64,000 bases of DNA from Armatimonadota bacterium. GTDB lineage: Bacteria; Armatimonadota; UBA10988. Where the stretch lies: positions 1 to 64,000 of the forward strand of contig JACRKZ010000073.1 in NCBI GenBank assembly GCA_016235455.1, read 5' to 3'. The position numbers and the translations under genes are program-made. Under the pieces are notes generated by a model, which saw nothing but the letters and a program-made list of their open reading frames with translations, ran no database searches and was not told where the DNA came from. This document shows, one piece after another, positions 1 to 17,807 of this stretch; the first letter of the stretch is position 1, and each line of letters opens with the position of its first letter.

Positions 1-1649
1 CCGGCGCCGGTGGCCCACAGGTGTGATGCGTCGGCGCGCTTGGGCGCCTTGAGCCAGGCCTCCAGTTGGCCAAAGGCCTGGCTGCCGAACTGCGTGCCCC
101 AGGTGTTGACGTTGCCCGTGGCGGAGCCGTAGTGGTAGTAGAAGTGCGGGACGATGAGAAAGACGAACCACGGCGCGAGGATGGCCGCGACGATGATCCC
201 AGCGGTCAGGCGGCGGTTGTCGGAGTGGGTCTCCGAGACCATCTTGTAGCCTTCGAGCAGGTGCGGCATCGGATGGCTGGCGTAGGTGCGGTTGAACCAC
301 CACAGGCAGGTGAAGCCGACCAGGTTCGGCGCGCCGAAGGTCTGCGGGGTGAACAGCCGCGTGAAGGTGTGCGGCGGCGACATCTCGTGCATGTCGTGGG
401 TGGGGAAACCCATCTCGGCGCGAATGCGCGTGATCATGATGGCCAGCGCGAAGTAGACCAGGAAGAAGGCCAGGGCCACCAGCCCGGTCATACCGAGCTG
501 TGCTGCGAACCAGGTCAGCCAGGCCACACCGGCGATGGCGCCCCAGAAGGCGATGCGGTAGCCCCGGTCCTCGGTGTCCATGGGCCGGCGCCAGACCGTC
601 ACCGCTTGGCGCACAATGGCCGAGAAGTGGTCGCGGCCGACCCACAGACCCATGAACAGCAGGCCCACGTAGGCGCCGAAGGCCCGGTCGGTCGGCCAGG
701 GGTAGCCGCCGGCGCTGCTCCAGCCCATCTTGGCGCCGAGCACGCGCTCGGCACAGAAGATCACGTAGAACAGGAAGCTGGAGAAGGCCAGATCGATGGG
801 CATGAGGAACGCGATGCCGATGGCCCACGGGTAGATGGCCCAGCGCATGCCCTGCAGGACGTTGAACGGCGGCGCTGGGAACCAGGCAGCCATGCCGTGG
901 CGGCCGGTGGGCACGGTGGGCACGGCCGGATACAGCTCATGCAGGCCGGCCACCAGGGAAAGCAGACCCGCGGTGGCGAAGCCGGCCCAGAACATGCGCT
1001 GGCCATACAGCTCCCGCGGCCGCTGCACCAGGGCCAGGGGCAGCTGCAGCACCGGGTAGCTGAGCCGCTCGTGCTCAATCCAGCGCTTGCGCAGGAGCTG
1101 AGTGAAGCACAGCATGGTGAGCAGCAGCACGGTGAGGAAGGTCGACCACCAGAAGGCGGGCCGGGCCCAGCCGCGCAGATGCTCGGCGGTCCAGAACGAG
1201 CTGTTGCCCAGGTAATAGTCGTCGAAGACGCGGGGGTCCTTGATGAACAGCCAATCGGGCAGGCGCTGGAGGAAGAGCTGGTCCCAACGGTTCTCTGGAC
1301 GCGCGAACTTCCACGGATGGGGCAACATGGTGATCAGGATTTCCATCATGTTGTGGCTGCAGAGCGCGCCCTGCACCGACAGCATGACGTAGACCACGAT
1401 CAACTCACCGGGCCGCAGCGCCCAGCGCGGCACGAGCCGGGCGACGAGGGTATTGAGGAGCGTCAGGGCGAACAGGAAGCAGACGACGTTGAAGAACGGC
1501 GCCGCATAGGTGGCGAAGCAGTAGAAGACCACCTCGATGTGGTAATTCCAGGCCACCAGCAAGGGCATCAGCAGCGCGCCCAGCGCGATGGCTCGAAACG
1601 TCAACCAACCACGGCCTTCGGTTCGCTCCAAGGTCGTCTTCCTCCTCAT
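1..1649 (-). CDS. DUF6785-like polytopic membrane protein (3' end outside window)
   Basis: The ORF track omits this gene because it runs off the left edge; the long plus-strand ORF drawn here is its antisense shadow. Translating the minus strand gives about 549 residues with many hydrophobic segments, the first near residues 20-40. Segments such as LRPGELIVVYVMLSVQGAL and a PENRWDQLFLQRLPDWL stretch match what I remember of DUF6785/DUF6784 proteins, integral membrane proteins of unknown function frequent in Armatimonadota, Planctomycetota and related groups. An in-frame TGA lies six codons upstream of the ATG at 1649, so the frame is bounded. A perfect AGGAGG covers codons 2-3 and sits 9 nt before an in-frame TTG at 1631, so translation may really start at TTG. 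It follows lexA in the same direction after 110 nt. Family call fairly sure, function unknown. Confidence 0.82.
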   Translation of the reverse strand, partial: MRRKTTLERTEGRGWLTFRAIALGALLMPLLVAWNYHIEVVFYCFATYAAPFFNVVCFLFALTLLNTLVARLVPRWALRPGELIVVYVMLSVQGALCSHNMMEILITMLPHPWKFARPENRWDQLFLQRLPDWLFIKDPRVFDDYYLGNSSFWTAEHLRGWARPAFWWSTFLTVLLLTMLCFTQLLRKRWIEHERLSYPVLQLPLALVQRPRELYGQRMFWAGFATAGLLSLVAGLHELYPAVPTVPTGRHGMAAWFPAPPFNVLQGMRWAIYPWAIGIAFLMPIDLAFSSFLFYVIFCAERVLGAKMGWSSAGGYPWPTDRAFGAYVGLLFMGLWVGRDHFSAIVRQAVTVWRRPMDTEDRGYRIAFWGAIAGVAWLTWFAAQLGMTGLVALAFFLVYFALAIMITRIRAEMGFPTHDMHEMSPPHTFTRLFTPQTFGAPNLVGFTCLWWFNRTYASHPMPHLLEGYKMVSETHSDNRRLTAGIIVAAILAPWFVFLIVPHFYYHYGSATGNVNTWGTQFGSQAFGQLEAWLKAPKRADASHLWATGA

Positions 1650-1690
1650 ACGCGCGCGACGCGATCATCCCGACTCGCGTTCGGCCACCC

Positions 1691-1719
1691 ATGATACGGG
1701 CAAGAGGCCCAACTTTCCA
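1691..1719 (-). promoter_or_regulatory. Possible promoter for the DUF6785 gene
   Basis: On the minus strand TGGAAA is followed after 17 nt by TATCAT, about 40 nt upstream of the start region. The -35 matches only 4 of 6 consensus bases, so this is a weak call. It would let the gene be read separately from lexA. Confidence 0.35.
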
Positions 1720-1759
1720 GGTGGCGCGGTACAAAGAGACTGCAGGTTGGCCCCGGCGG

Positions 1760-2386
1760 CTACAGTTGCCGCATGACCATGACGGCTCGCCCCAGGATCT
1801 GCAGGTCGTCGCCGGGGCCGAGGTAGATGGGCTCCATGGCCTGGTTGGCCGGCTGCAGGCGCACGCGGTCGCCCTCGCGGAAGAAGCGCTTGAGCGTGGC
1901 GCTGCCCAGGTCGATGTGGGGCGCCAAGGCGACGACCATGTCGTGGTCAGTGGCGGTCTGCTGCTTGCGGCAGATGACCACGTCGCCGTCGAGGATGCCA
2001 TCCTCGATCATCGACTCGCCCCTGACCCGCAGCGCGAAATGCTCGCCGCTGCCAATCTGGTTGAGGCTGACGGTGACCCAGCCCTCGATGTTCTCTTCGG
2101 CGAGGATCGGCGAACCGGCGGCGACCTGGCCCAGAAGCGGCACTTCCACCGTCTCTTCGGGCTGATAGTCGGTGTCCATGATCTCGATGGAGCGAGCCTT
2201 GCCGCGGTCACGCTTGATGAAGCCGCGCTTCTCGAGCGTCTCCAGATGGCGATAGACCGTGCACGGCGAGGAGAGGCCGACCCCGTCGCCAATCTCGCGC
2301 ACCGCTGGCGGCCGCTTGTAGTTGCGCTGGAAATCTCGGATGAACGACAGGATCTGTTCCTGTCGCGCGGTCAGATTCTCGCCCAT
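1760..2386 (-). CDS. lexA: LexA repressor, SOS response
   Basis: LexA represses DNA-damage genes and cleaves itself when RecA filaments form. The 208 residues carry an N-terminal winged helix (about 1-65, QEQILSFIRDFQ and the recognition region VGLSSPCTVYRHLETL) and a C-terminal S24 peptidase domain. The Ala-Gly cleavage site is QVAAGSP (A90-G91), the catalytic serine is S125 in RGESM and the catalytic lysine is K166 in ATLKRFF, so the protein looks fully functional and of normal length. A strong GGAGGAGG lies 6 nt before the ATG. An SOS box fills the promoter spacer (separate entry), indicating autorepression. The downstream DUF6785 gene could be read in part from the same promoter. Confidence 0.97.
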   Translation of the reverse strand: MGENLTARQEQILSFIRDFQRNYKRPPAVREIGDGVGLSSPCTVYRHLETLEKRGFIKRDRGKARSIEIMDTDYQPEETVEVPLLGQVAAGSPILAEENIEGWVTVSLNQIGSGEHFALRVRGESMIEDGILDGDVVICRKQQTATDHDMVVALAPHIDLGSATLKRFFREGDRVRLQPANQAMEPIYLGPGDDLQILGRAVMVMRQL

Positions 2387-2414
2387 GCGTCGCCTCCTCC
2401 AACTGCCTGTTCGC

Positions 2415-2443
2415 AGTCTAGCACGAATCGATGTTCGCGCAAA
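2415..2443 (-). promoter_or_regulatory. lexA promoter with SOS box in the spacer
   Basis: Read on the minus strand, TTTGCG, a 17-nt spacer and TAGACT form a sigma-70-like promoter. The spacer contains CGAACATCGATTCG (2424-2437), which matches 11 of 14 positions of the Gram-positive LexA box CGAACATATGTTCG. A repressor bound there would block RNA polymerase, the classical lexA autoregulation layout. Confidence 0.8.
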
Positions 2444-2493
2444 CTGCTGTTCTCTTTGACCGACGAGTCGGCGTGGAGTTGCGGCGGCTCGGC

Positions 2494-3816
2494 TCAGAGC
2501 TTGAGCAGCGTCCCGGCGACGGAGTGGCCGGCCAGGGCGTTGCGGGTATCGACGATGATGGGTGCGTGCTGGGCCACCAGGTGCCAGTCCACGGCGCGGT
2601 GGTTGGTGACGACCAGCACCGCATCGGCCGCGGCCAACTCTTCAGCGGTCAGCTCGACCGCGGTGAGGGCCAGGCCGTCGGTGCGCAGGCTGGGCACATA
2701 AGGGTCGGCGTAAGCCAAGTTGGCGCCGCGCTGATGGAGCAGTTGCAGGATGGTCAGCGCCGGGCTTTCGCGGATGTCGTCGACATCGGGCTTGTAAGCC
2801 ACGCCCAGCACCAGGACGCGCGAGCCGCGGATCGGCTTGCTGGCGTCGTTGAGCGCGTCGGCCAGTTTGCTCACGACGTGGCGCGGCATATCGGAGTTGA
2901 TGCTGTCCGCGAGAGCGATGAAGCGCGCCTCATAGTCCATCTCGCGCAGCTTCCAGGAGAGATACAGCGGGTCGATGGGGATGCAGTGCCCGCCGAGTCC
3001 CGGGCCCGGCGTGAAGCGCATGTAGCCAAACGGCTTGGTGGCCGCGGCGTCGATGATCTCCCACACATCAAGCTCGAGGCGGTCGCACATGAGGGCGATC
3101 TCGTTGACCAGGGCGATGTTGACCGCGCGGAAGGTGTTCTCCAGCAGCTTGACCATTTCCGCCGCCGCGGGGCTGGCCACGCGCACCACGGTATCCACGG
3201 CCATGCCGTAGAGCGCGGCGGCGACGTCGCCGCAGGCCGGCGTGACGCCGCCGATGACCTTCGGCGTGTTGCGCGTGTTGAAGCGCTGATTGCCCGGATC
3301 GACGCGCTCGGGCGAGAAGGCGACGAAGACGTCGACGCCGGGCCGCAGGCCGCGTTCTTCCAGGCGGGGGACGATGAGTTCCTCGGTGGTGCCGGGGTAC
3401 GTGGTGGATTCGAGCACGACGAGCAAGCCCGGATGGGCGTACTGGGCGACACGTGCGGCGGCGTCGACCACGTACTGGATATTGGGGTCCTTGGTCTTGC
3501 GCAGCGGCGTCGGCACGCAGATGCTGACCGCATCCAGTTCGGCGATGGCGGCGAAGTCCGTGGTGGCCGTGAGTTTGCCGCTGGCCACCAGCTCGGCCAG
3601 GTGGTCCTGGGGCACATCGGCGATGTAGCTGTGGCCCGCGCGGATGGCAGCGACCTTCTCGTCCGACACATCGATGCCCACGACCGTCAGACCGGCTCGC
3701 GCGTACTCACAGGCCAGGGGCAGCCCCACATAGCCCAGACCTATGACGCCCACGCGCAGTTCGCGGCGCTCCAGGCGCGCGATCAGTTCGGCCTTCCAGT
3801 CTGTGGTTAAGGACAT
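2494..3816 (-). CDS. wbpA: UDP-N-acetyl-hexosamine 6-dehydrogenase (WbpA/WecC type)
   Basis: This enzyme oxidises C6 of a UDP-N-acetylhexosamine to the uronic acid with NAD, making a precursor for surface polysaccharide. The 440 residues show an N-terminal Rossmann fold (GVIGLGYVGLPLA at about 22-35), the SPERVDPGN motif near 169 typical of the WbpA/Vi-antigen branch, the catalytic cysteine C278 in GGHCIPIDP, and a C-terminal UDP-binding domain (GVAYKPDVDDIRESPAL). Length is normal. GGAGGAAG precedes the ATG. Its polysaccharide partners (WecA-like transferase and epimerases) lie elsewhere in the window. UDP-GlcNAc or UDP-ManNAc as substrate cannot be decided from the sequence. Confidence 0.93.
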   Translation of the reverse strand: MSLTTDWKAELIARLERRELRVGVIGLGYVGLPLACEYARAGLTVVGIDVSDEKVAAIRAGHSYIADVPQDHLAELVASGKLTATTDFAAIAELDAVSICVPTPLRKTKDPNIQYVVDAAARVAQYAHPGLLVVLESTTYPGTTEELIVPRLEERGLRPGVDVFVAFSPERVDPGNQRFNTRNTPKVIGGVTPACGDVAAALYGMAVDTVVRVASPAAAEMVKLLENTFRAVNIALVNEIALMCDRLELDVWEIIDAAATKPFGYMRFTPGPGLGGHCIPIDPLYLSWKLREMDYEARFIALADSINSDMPRHVVSKLADALNDASKPIRGSRVLVLGVAYKPDVDDIRESPALTILQLLHQRGANLAYADPYVPSLRTDGLALTAVELTAEELAAADAVLVVTNHRAVDWHLVAQHAPIIVDTRNALAGHSVAGTLLKL

Positions 3817-3832
3817 CTCTTCCTCCGGTCGT

Positions 3833-3862
3833 ATGGTAGCCCCGAGTCCGCCTATGCGGCAA
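3833..3862 (-). promoter_or_regulatory. Likely promoter for the UDP-sugar dehydrogenase
   Basis: TTGCCG, 18 nt, TACCAT on the minus strand. The expected start is only about 10 nt upstream of the ATG, with the ribosome site directly behind it. The TACCAT form of the -10 recurs upstream of the tRNA and rpsB. Confidence 0.5.
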
Positions 3863-3893
3863 GTCGAGCGCCGAACTGGGCGTTGCCAGGACG

Positions 3894-4508
3894 TTAAGAG
3901 GTGGCCGGCTCCGCTTCATCCTCGGCGGCCAGCGTGCGTTGCCACGCGGCGGCGGTCTGGCGTTCCAGCCAGGCTCGACCGCCATCGTTGACAATCACCT
4001 CGTTGGCCATGCGCACCTTGTCGGCATCGCTGCCTTGGGCCGCGATGCGGGCGCGGGCGTCCGCTTCGTCCATGCCGCGCAGGTGCACGAGGCGCTGCAC
4101 GCGCAGTTCAAGCGGCGCCGTGACCACCCACAGCGCGTGGCAGTCGCGGTGGTAACCCGACTCCACCAGCTTGATGGCCTCCACCACGGCCACCGGCGCG
4201 GTGCAGGCCGCGATGCGTTCGGCGCGGCGTTGGGCCACGAGCGGGTGGACGATACGTTCCAGGTCGGCCAGGGCGGCGCGCTCGGCGAAGACGATGGCGC
4301 CCAGCCGGGCCCGATCGAGCGAGCCGTCGAACCGCAGCAGGTCGTCGCCGAAGCGCTCGGCCACGGCCGCGAGTCCTGGCGAGTTGACTGCCAGGACCTC
4401 GTGCGTGAGCTGATCGCAATCGATCACGTCGGCGCCGTAGGCGCCCAGCAGTGCGGCCACCGACGACTTGCCCGCGGCGATGAGGCCGGTGAGTCCGACG
4501 ATGAGCAT
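3894..4508 (-). CDS. coaE: Dephospho-CoA kinase
   Basis: CoaE phosphorylates the 3' hydroxyl of dephospho-CoA, the last step of coenzyme A synthesis, in the cytoplasm. The P-loop is GLTGLIAAGKSS at the N-terminus; the usual GGIGSGKS has drifted but Gly, Lys and Ser are kept. DVIDCDQLTHEV and the IVHPLV segment are CoaE hallmarks. The track ORF starts 50 codons too far upstream. The ATG at 4508 opens directly onto MLIVGLTG and gives 204 residues, the normal size. It lies 77 nt upstream of the dehydrogenase on the same strand and diverges from the DUF72 gene. Confidence 0.95.
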   Translation of the reverse strand: MLIVGLTGLIAAGKSSVAALLGAYGADVIDCDQLTHEVLAVNSPGLAAVAERFGDDLLRFDGSLDRARLGAIVFAERAALADLERIVHPLVAQRRAERIAACTAPVAVVEAIKLVESGYHRDCHALWVVTAPLELRVQRLVHLRGMDEADARARIAAQGSDADKVRMANEVIVNDGGRAWLERQTAAAWQRTLAAEDEAEPATS

Positions 4509-4525
4509 GAACGTATCCCGCCGGG

Positions 4526-4555
4526 AGGCTACCACGGCGTTCACACGCCCGTCAA
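4526..4555 (-). promoter_or_regulatory. Possible coaE promoter
   Basis: TTGACG, 18 nt, TAGCCT read on the minus strand, just upstream of the coaE start. The -35 is good and the -10 is poor. Confidence 0.4.
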
Positions 4556-4641
4556 CGTCGGCACCGCGTGGTCGGGGTACATAGCAGACAGGTATAAGAT
4601 CACCGTCTGGGCCGGAACTCGATCGGCGGACGGGAGCGGTG

Positions 4642-5460
4642 ATGATCCATGTAGGCACCTCGGGCTACAGCTACGACGACTGGCATGGGCCGTTCTACCC
4701 CGAACGGCTGGCGCCGGCCGAGCGTCTGGCCTGGTATGCGCGGTTCTTCGACTGCACGGAGATCAACACCACCTACTACCGGCAGCCGACCGAACGCCTG
4801 TGCGCCGGTCTGGCGGCCAAGGTGCCAGCGGCGTTTCGCTTCGCGGTGAAGGCCTGGGGCGGCCTGACCCACGACCACGAGGCGGCTACGCGCGCGGACT
4901 TCGTGCGGTTCGAGCGAGCGCTGGCGCCGTTGGCCGAGCAGGGGCAATTGGCCTGCGTGCTGGCCCAGTTCCCGCATGGCTTCGCGCCGACACGGGCCAC
5001 CGTGGCTTACGTGCGGCGCCTGCGCGACGAGTGGCCGGCGCTGCCGCTGGTGGTCGAGTTCCGCCACGTGGGTTGGCACGACGAGCGCGCGGCGCAGCTG
5101 GCGGTTGACCTGGGGCTGGGCTGGTGCAATGTGGATGAGCCGGCGCTGCCTGGCCTCCTGCCGGCCACCGAGCGATGCACCGCGGATCCCGCCTACGTGC
5201 GGTTCCATGGGCGCAACGCGGCGCGCTGGTACAACCACAGCGAGGCCTGGGAACGCTACGACTACCTGTACGACACACAAACGTTGCACGAGTGGGTGCC
5301 GCGCATAAAGCGGCTGGCCGACGCGGCCGATAGTATCTACGTGTTCTTCAACAATCACTATGTGGCGCAAGCCGTGGTCAATGCCCGTGATCTGCTCGAT
5401 GAGCTGGGCCTGAACCCAGGCGAGTCGGACGCGGCGGAGGCGGTTGATGTCAACGGATAA
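4642..5460 (+). CDS. DUF72 (YecE family) protein
   Basis: A 272-residue member of the DUF72/YecE family: N-terminal HVGTSGYSYDDW, then an INTTYYRQPT segment and FRFAVKAWGGLTHD, with YVRFHGRNAARWY and YVFFNNHYVAQAVVNA near the C-terminus. These proteins adopt a TIM-barrel fold; no reaction is established, although iron-sulfur or nuclease-related roles have been proposed. The track begins at a GTG (4639), but GGGAG is better spaced for the ATG at 4642. The last 14 nt overlap the next gene, so the two are probably translationally coupled. Confidence 0.9.
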   Translation: MIHVGTSGYSYDDWHGPFYPERLAPAERLAWYARFFDCTEINTTYYRQPTERLCAGLAAKVPAAFRFAVKAWGGLTHDHEAATRADFVRFERALAPLAEQGQLACVLAQFPHGFAPTRATVAYVRRLRDEWPALPLVVEFRHVGWHDERAAQLAVDLGLGWCNVDEPALPGLLPATERCTADPAYVRFHGRNAARWYNHSEAWERYDYLYDTQTLHEWVPRIKRLADAADSIYVFFNNHYVAQAVVNARDLLDELGLNPGESDAAEAVDVNG

Positions 5461-5812
5461 GCTGGTCTGCAAGGCGTGTGGCTGCCACCTGGAGCACAGT
5501 GATGTGCGCCAGTTGGCCGTCTACTACCGGAGCGTCGACGCCTCGCTGGTGGCCGTGCAATATGTGTGTCCGCGCTGCGGCGCCACCGAGTGGCAGCGGT
5601 ACCAGGCCGAAGACTGGGCCGCCATGAGCGAGGTGGCCAGCGATCTGCCCAGCCCGTCCGAACTGCGCGAAGCCCTGGAGGACTCGCCCGACGAGGTCGT
5701 CGGCGCCGTGCCGCCCGGCCCCATCACGGTGGACGAGGTCATCGATTTTGGTCTGCGCATCCGCGCCCTGGCGCCCGGCGACCTGGCCGAACTGCGCGCC
5801 GGCCTGGCCTGA
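5447..5812 (+). CDS. Small zinc-ribbon protein
   Basis: A 121-residue hypothetical protein. The first half has CKACGCH and, about 35 residues later, CPRCG, the usual layout of a zinc ribbon. The second half is acidic, helical and without a recognised fold (PSPSELREALEDSPDEVV, then PITVDEVIDFGLRIRAL). The ATG at 5447 is preferred over the TTG directly before it. It overlaps DUF72 by 14 nt. Codon use matches the neighbours, so it looks genuine. A nucleic-acid-binding or scaffold role is possible, but nothing beyond the zinc site supports one. Confidence 0.75.
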   Translation: MSTDKLVCKACGCHLEHSDVRQLAVYYRSVDASLVAVQYVCPRCGATEWQRYQAEDWAAMSEVASDLPSPSELREALEDSPDEVVGAVPPGPITVDEVIDFGLRIRALAPGDLAELRAGLA

Positions 5813-6280
5813 GCCGTCATCGACGACGCCCGGCGCGCCGCCGACTCAGCGCCCACGAGTTACCGTTCAGGTTGCGCGCGTGTGACAGCACGGCGACAGC
5901 TCCGATTGACAGTTTGCGTGCTCGGTCGTAGGATAGTAGCTCACGCCTGAGGGATGATTCTGCCAAGGTGATTCCCGGGGCGCCAAGGATGCATCGACAA
6001 CCGCCTCTGTGTGGCTCGAAGGCTTGGGCAAACCGATGACCACGCGCAGCACTGTATGCTCTCAACACCCCCCGATCCTCCGGCTCGGGTGCCAGCCTCC
6101 TCCTGCGTCGAGGCCGGCATCTGGCAGCCTGCCCCCCACGACGAGCTGACGGCGGGTTGCCCCCCGTGCTCCATGCCCGCGCGGGAAGCCGTCTCCGACA
6201 CGACCTCCGAGCCCTAGAGCATGCTTTGCATGCGGTGGGGCGACGAGAGAAACAGCCTAGTTTCGAGGACCAGATCGCTC
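5813..6280 (+). other. 468-nt region before rpoB: promoter and long untranslated leader
   Basis: No convincing gene lies here; short ORFs on both strands lack ribosome sites and coding character. It holds a strong promoter (5906-5934), then a leader of about 340 nt rich in C-tracts, and a small hairpin GCATGCTTTGCATGC at 6219-6233. The ribosome site GAGGA for rpoB is at 6265-6269. The leader length suggests post-transcriptional control of rpoBC, but I see no known leader motif. Confidence 0.55.
5906..5934 (+). promoter_or_regulatory. rpoBC promoter
   Basis: TTGACA, 17 nt, TAGGAT: a perfect -35 with ideal spacing. It lies about 345 nt upstream of the rpoB ATG and starts after the zinc-ribbon gene ends, so rpoBC has its own promoter. 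Confidence 0.8.
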
Positions 6281-10639
<4,359 letters not shown>

Positions 10640-10658
10640 GTCTGGGGAGAACCCAATA

Positions 10659-16253
<5,595 letters not shown>

Positions 16254-16275
16254 GCCTCTCGTCATCTGATGGTCC

Positions 16276-16314
16276 AACGGCGAGCGTTCCGCGATGGTCG
16301 GAGCGCTCGCCGTT
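16276..16314 (+). terminator. rpoBC terminator hairpin
   Basis: AACGGCGAGCG pairs perfectly with CGCTCGCCGTT, with a further TCCG/CGGA pairing inside the loop. It begins 22 nt after the rpoC stop and is followed by a short T run (TTTGGT). It separates rpoBC from the tRNA promoter. Confidence 0.75.
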
Positions 16315-16335
16315 TGGTGACCGGCGCCGGCCGCC

Positions 16336-16365
16336 TTGACCGCGACGCGGACCGCGGCGTACCAT
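16336..16365 (+). promoter_or_regulatory. Promoter of the tRNA-CAU gene (and probably purA)
   Basis: TTGACC, 18 nt, TACCAT, ending 10 nt before the first base of the tRNA, as expected for a stable-RNA promoter. purA follows within 80 nt with no terminator between. Confidence 0.75.
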
Positions 16366-16375
16366 GGTCGGCGGC

Positions 16376-16448
16376 GGGCCCATAGCTCAATGGTCAGAGC
16401 AGCCGGCTCATAACCGGTTGGTTACAGGTTCGAATCCTGTTGGGCCCA
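16376..16448 (+). tRNA. tRNA with anticodon CAU (elongator Met or lysidine Ile2)
   Basis: A complete 73-nt cloverleaf: 7-bp acceptor stem (GGGCCCA with TGGGCCC), D stem GCTC/GAGC, anticodon stem GCCGG/CCGGT around loop CTCATAA, T stem ACAGG/CCTGT with TTCGAAT, and discriminator A. CCA is not encoded. The G1-C72 pair rules out initiator tRNA. The 8-nt D loop resembles tRNA-Ile2 of E. coli, but elongator Met cannot be excluded. Confidence 0.93.
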
Positions 16449-16525
16449 TGGCAGGCGCTGTCGTCCGGGCCGGTCGACAGGTGGATTGCAGGCAGTCGGT
16501 CGTTTCGCATTCGGAGCGTATTCCC

Positions 16526-17803
16526 ATGTCAGTGAAGGCAGTTGTTGGCGCCCAGTGGGGCGACGAGGGTAAGGGTCGCGTGGTCGACCTGCTGGCGCAA
16601 GAGGCGGACGTCATCGTGCGCTTCCAGGGCGGCAGCAATGCCGGGCACACGGTCATCAACGAGCATGGCAAGTTCGCGCTCCACCTCATTCCGTCGGGCA
16701 TCTTCAACCCCGGGGCCTGGAACCTGCTGGGCGCCGGCACGGCCGTCAACCCCGGCGAGCTGTTGGCGGAGATGGACCATCTGGCCGAGGCCGGTGTCAA
16801 GCTCGATCGGCTCATCATCTCCGAGCGTGCGCATGTGGTCATGCCTTACCACCAGGTGCTCGACGGTCTCGACGAGGCCAAGCGCAGCAAGGGCGGCTCG
16901 GCCATCGGCACCACCAAGAAGGGCATCGGCCCCTGCTACACCGACAAGGCGGGCCGCATCGGCCTGCAGGTGGGCGACCTGCTTGACCGCGACTGGCTGG
17001 CCAAGCGCGTCGTCGAACTCGTCGCGGCCAAGAATGAGCTGATCACCCGCATCTACGAGGCCGAGCCGATGGATGCCGAGCAGGTGCTGGAGACGGTCTG
17101 GGCGCAGGCTCAGCGGCTGCGGCCGCACATCGGCGACACGCTGGAGGTGCTCGATACGGCGGTGGCCGCCGACCAGCACATTCTGCTCGAAGGCCAACTC
17201 GGCGCGCTGCGGGATTTGGACTGGGGCACCTACCCGTATGTCACCTCGTCTTCGCCCACGGCCGGCGGTGCCGCGGCGGGTGCTGGCTTGCCGCCGTACC
17301 TGATCACGTCCGTGGTCGGCGTGGCCAAGGCCTACACCACGGCCGTCGGCGCGGGTCCGTTCCCCACCGAGTTGGAGGACGAGGTTGGCCAGCGGCTGCG
17401 CGAGGTGGGCGGTGAGTATGGGGCCACCACCGGTCGGCCCCGTCGTTGTGGCTGGTTCGATGCGGTGGCTGTACGCCACGCCGCGCGACTGAGCGGCTTC
17501 ACCGAGCTGGCTCTGACCAAGCTCGATGTGCTCGACGACTTCGGTGAGATCGGCATCTGCACCGGCTATCTGCTCGATGGCGAGCCCATCTCGCGCGTGC
17601 CGCTGACCCGGCAGCTTGAGCGGGTGACGCCCGTCTACGAGACGATGCCCGGCTGGCAGAGGCCGACCGTGGACTGCCGCGTATTCGCGGACCTGCCGGC
17701 GGCGGCACAGCGGTATGTGGAACGGCTGGAGGAGATCTGCGCCGTGCCGATCCGCCAGATCAGTGTCGGCGCCGAGCGCGCGGCCATGGTCGAACGAGGG
17801 TAG
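16526..17803 (+). CDS. purA: Adenylosuccinate synthetase
   Basis: PurA joins aspartate to IMP using GTP, the first committed step to AMP. The 425 residues show the GTP P-loop GDEGKGRVVD, GGSNAGHT, the IMP-binding IGTTKKGIGPCYTDK, GAGPFPTEL and GRPRRCGWFD, all intact. The track ORF begins inside the tRNA; the ATG at 16526 with GGAGCG 7 nt before it gives MSVKAVVGAQWGDEGKGR, the proper N-terminus. It lies 77 nt after the tRNA and probably shares its promoter. Its stop is only 4 nt from the converging polysaccharide gene. The purine pathway also appears as purM at 53569. Confidence 0.98.
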   Translation: MSVKAVVGAQWGDEGKGRVVDLLAQEADVIVRFQGGSNAGHTVINEHGKFALHLIPSGIFNPGAWNLLGAGTAVNPGELLAEMDHLAEAGVKLDRLIISERAHVVMPYHQVLDGLDEAKRSKGGSAIGTTKKGIGPCYTDKAGRIGLQVGDLLDRDWLAKRVVELVAAKNELITRIYEAEPMDAEQVLETVWAQAQRLRPHIGDTLEVLDTAVAADQHILLEGQLGALRDLDWGTYPYVTSSSPTAGGAAAGAGLPPYLITSVVGVAKAYTTAVGAGPFPTELEDEVGQRLREVGGEYGATTGRPRRCGWFDAVAVRHAARLSGFTELALTKLDVLDDFGEIGICTGYLLDGEPISRVPLTRQLERVTPVYETMPGWQRPTVDCRVFADLPAAAQRYVERLEEICAVPIRQISVGAERAAMVERG

Positions 17804-17807
17804 GGCG

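Noticed and set aside
66-1694. 542-residue plus-strand ORF
   Set aside because: Antisense of the DUF6785 gene; its product is rich in His, Gly, Arg and Val as in shadows of GC-rich genes, and no ribosome site is seen.
2400-2416. Second LexA half-site near the lexA start
   Set aside because: Only CGAACA is present without a matching inverted half; the complete site at 2424-2437 explains the regulation.
6056-6217. Pro-rich short ORF in the rpoB leader
   Set aside because: No ribosome site and no convincing coding character; could be a leader peptide but I cannot support it.
6219-6233. GCATGC-TTT-GCATGC hairpin as a terminator
   Set aside because: Only 6 bp, no T run, and it sits in the rpoB leader where termination would stop the operon.
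16376-16448. Initiator tRNA-fMet
   Set aside because: Position 1-72 is a G-C pair, not the mismatch of initiator tRNA.
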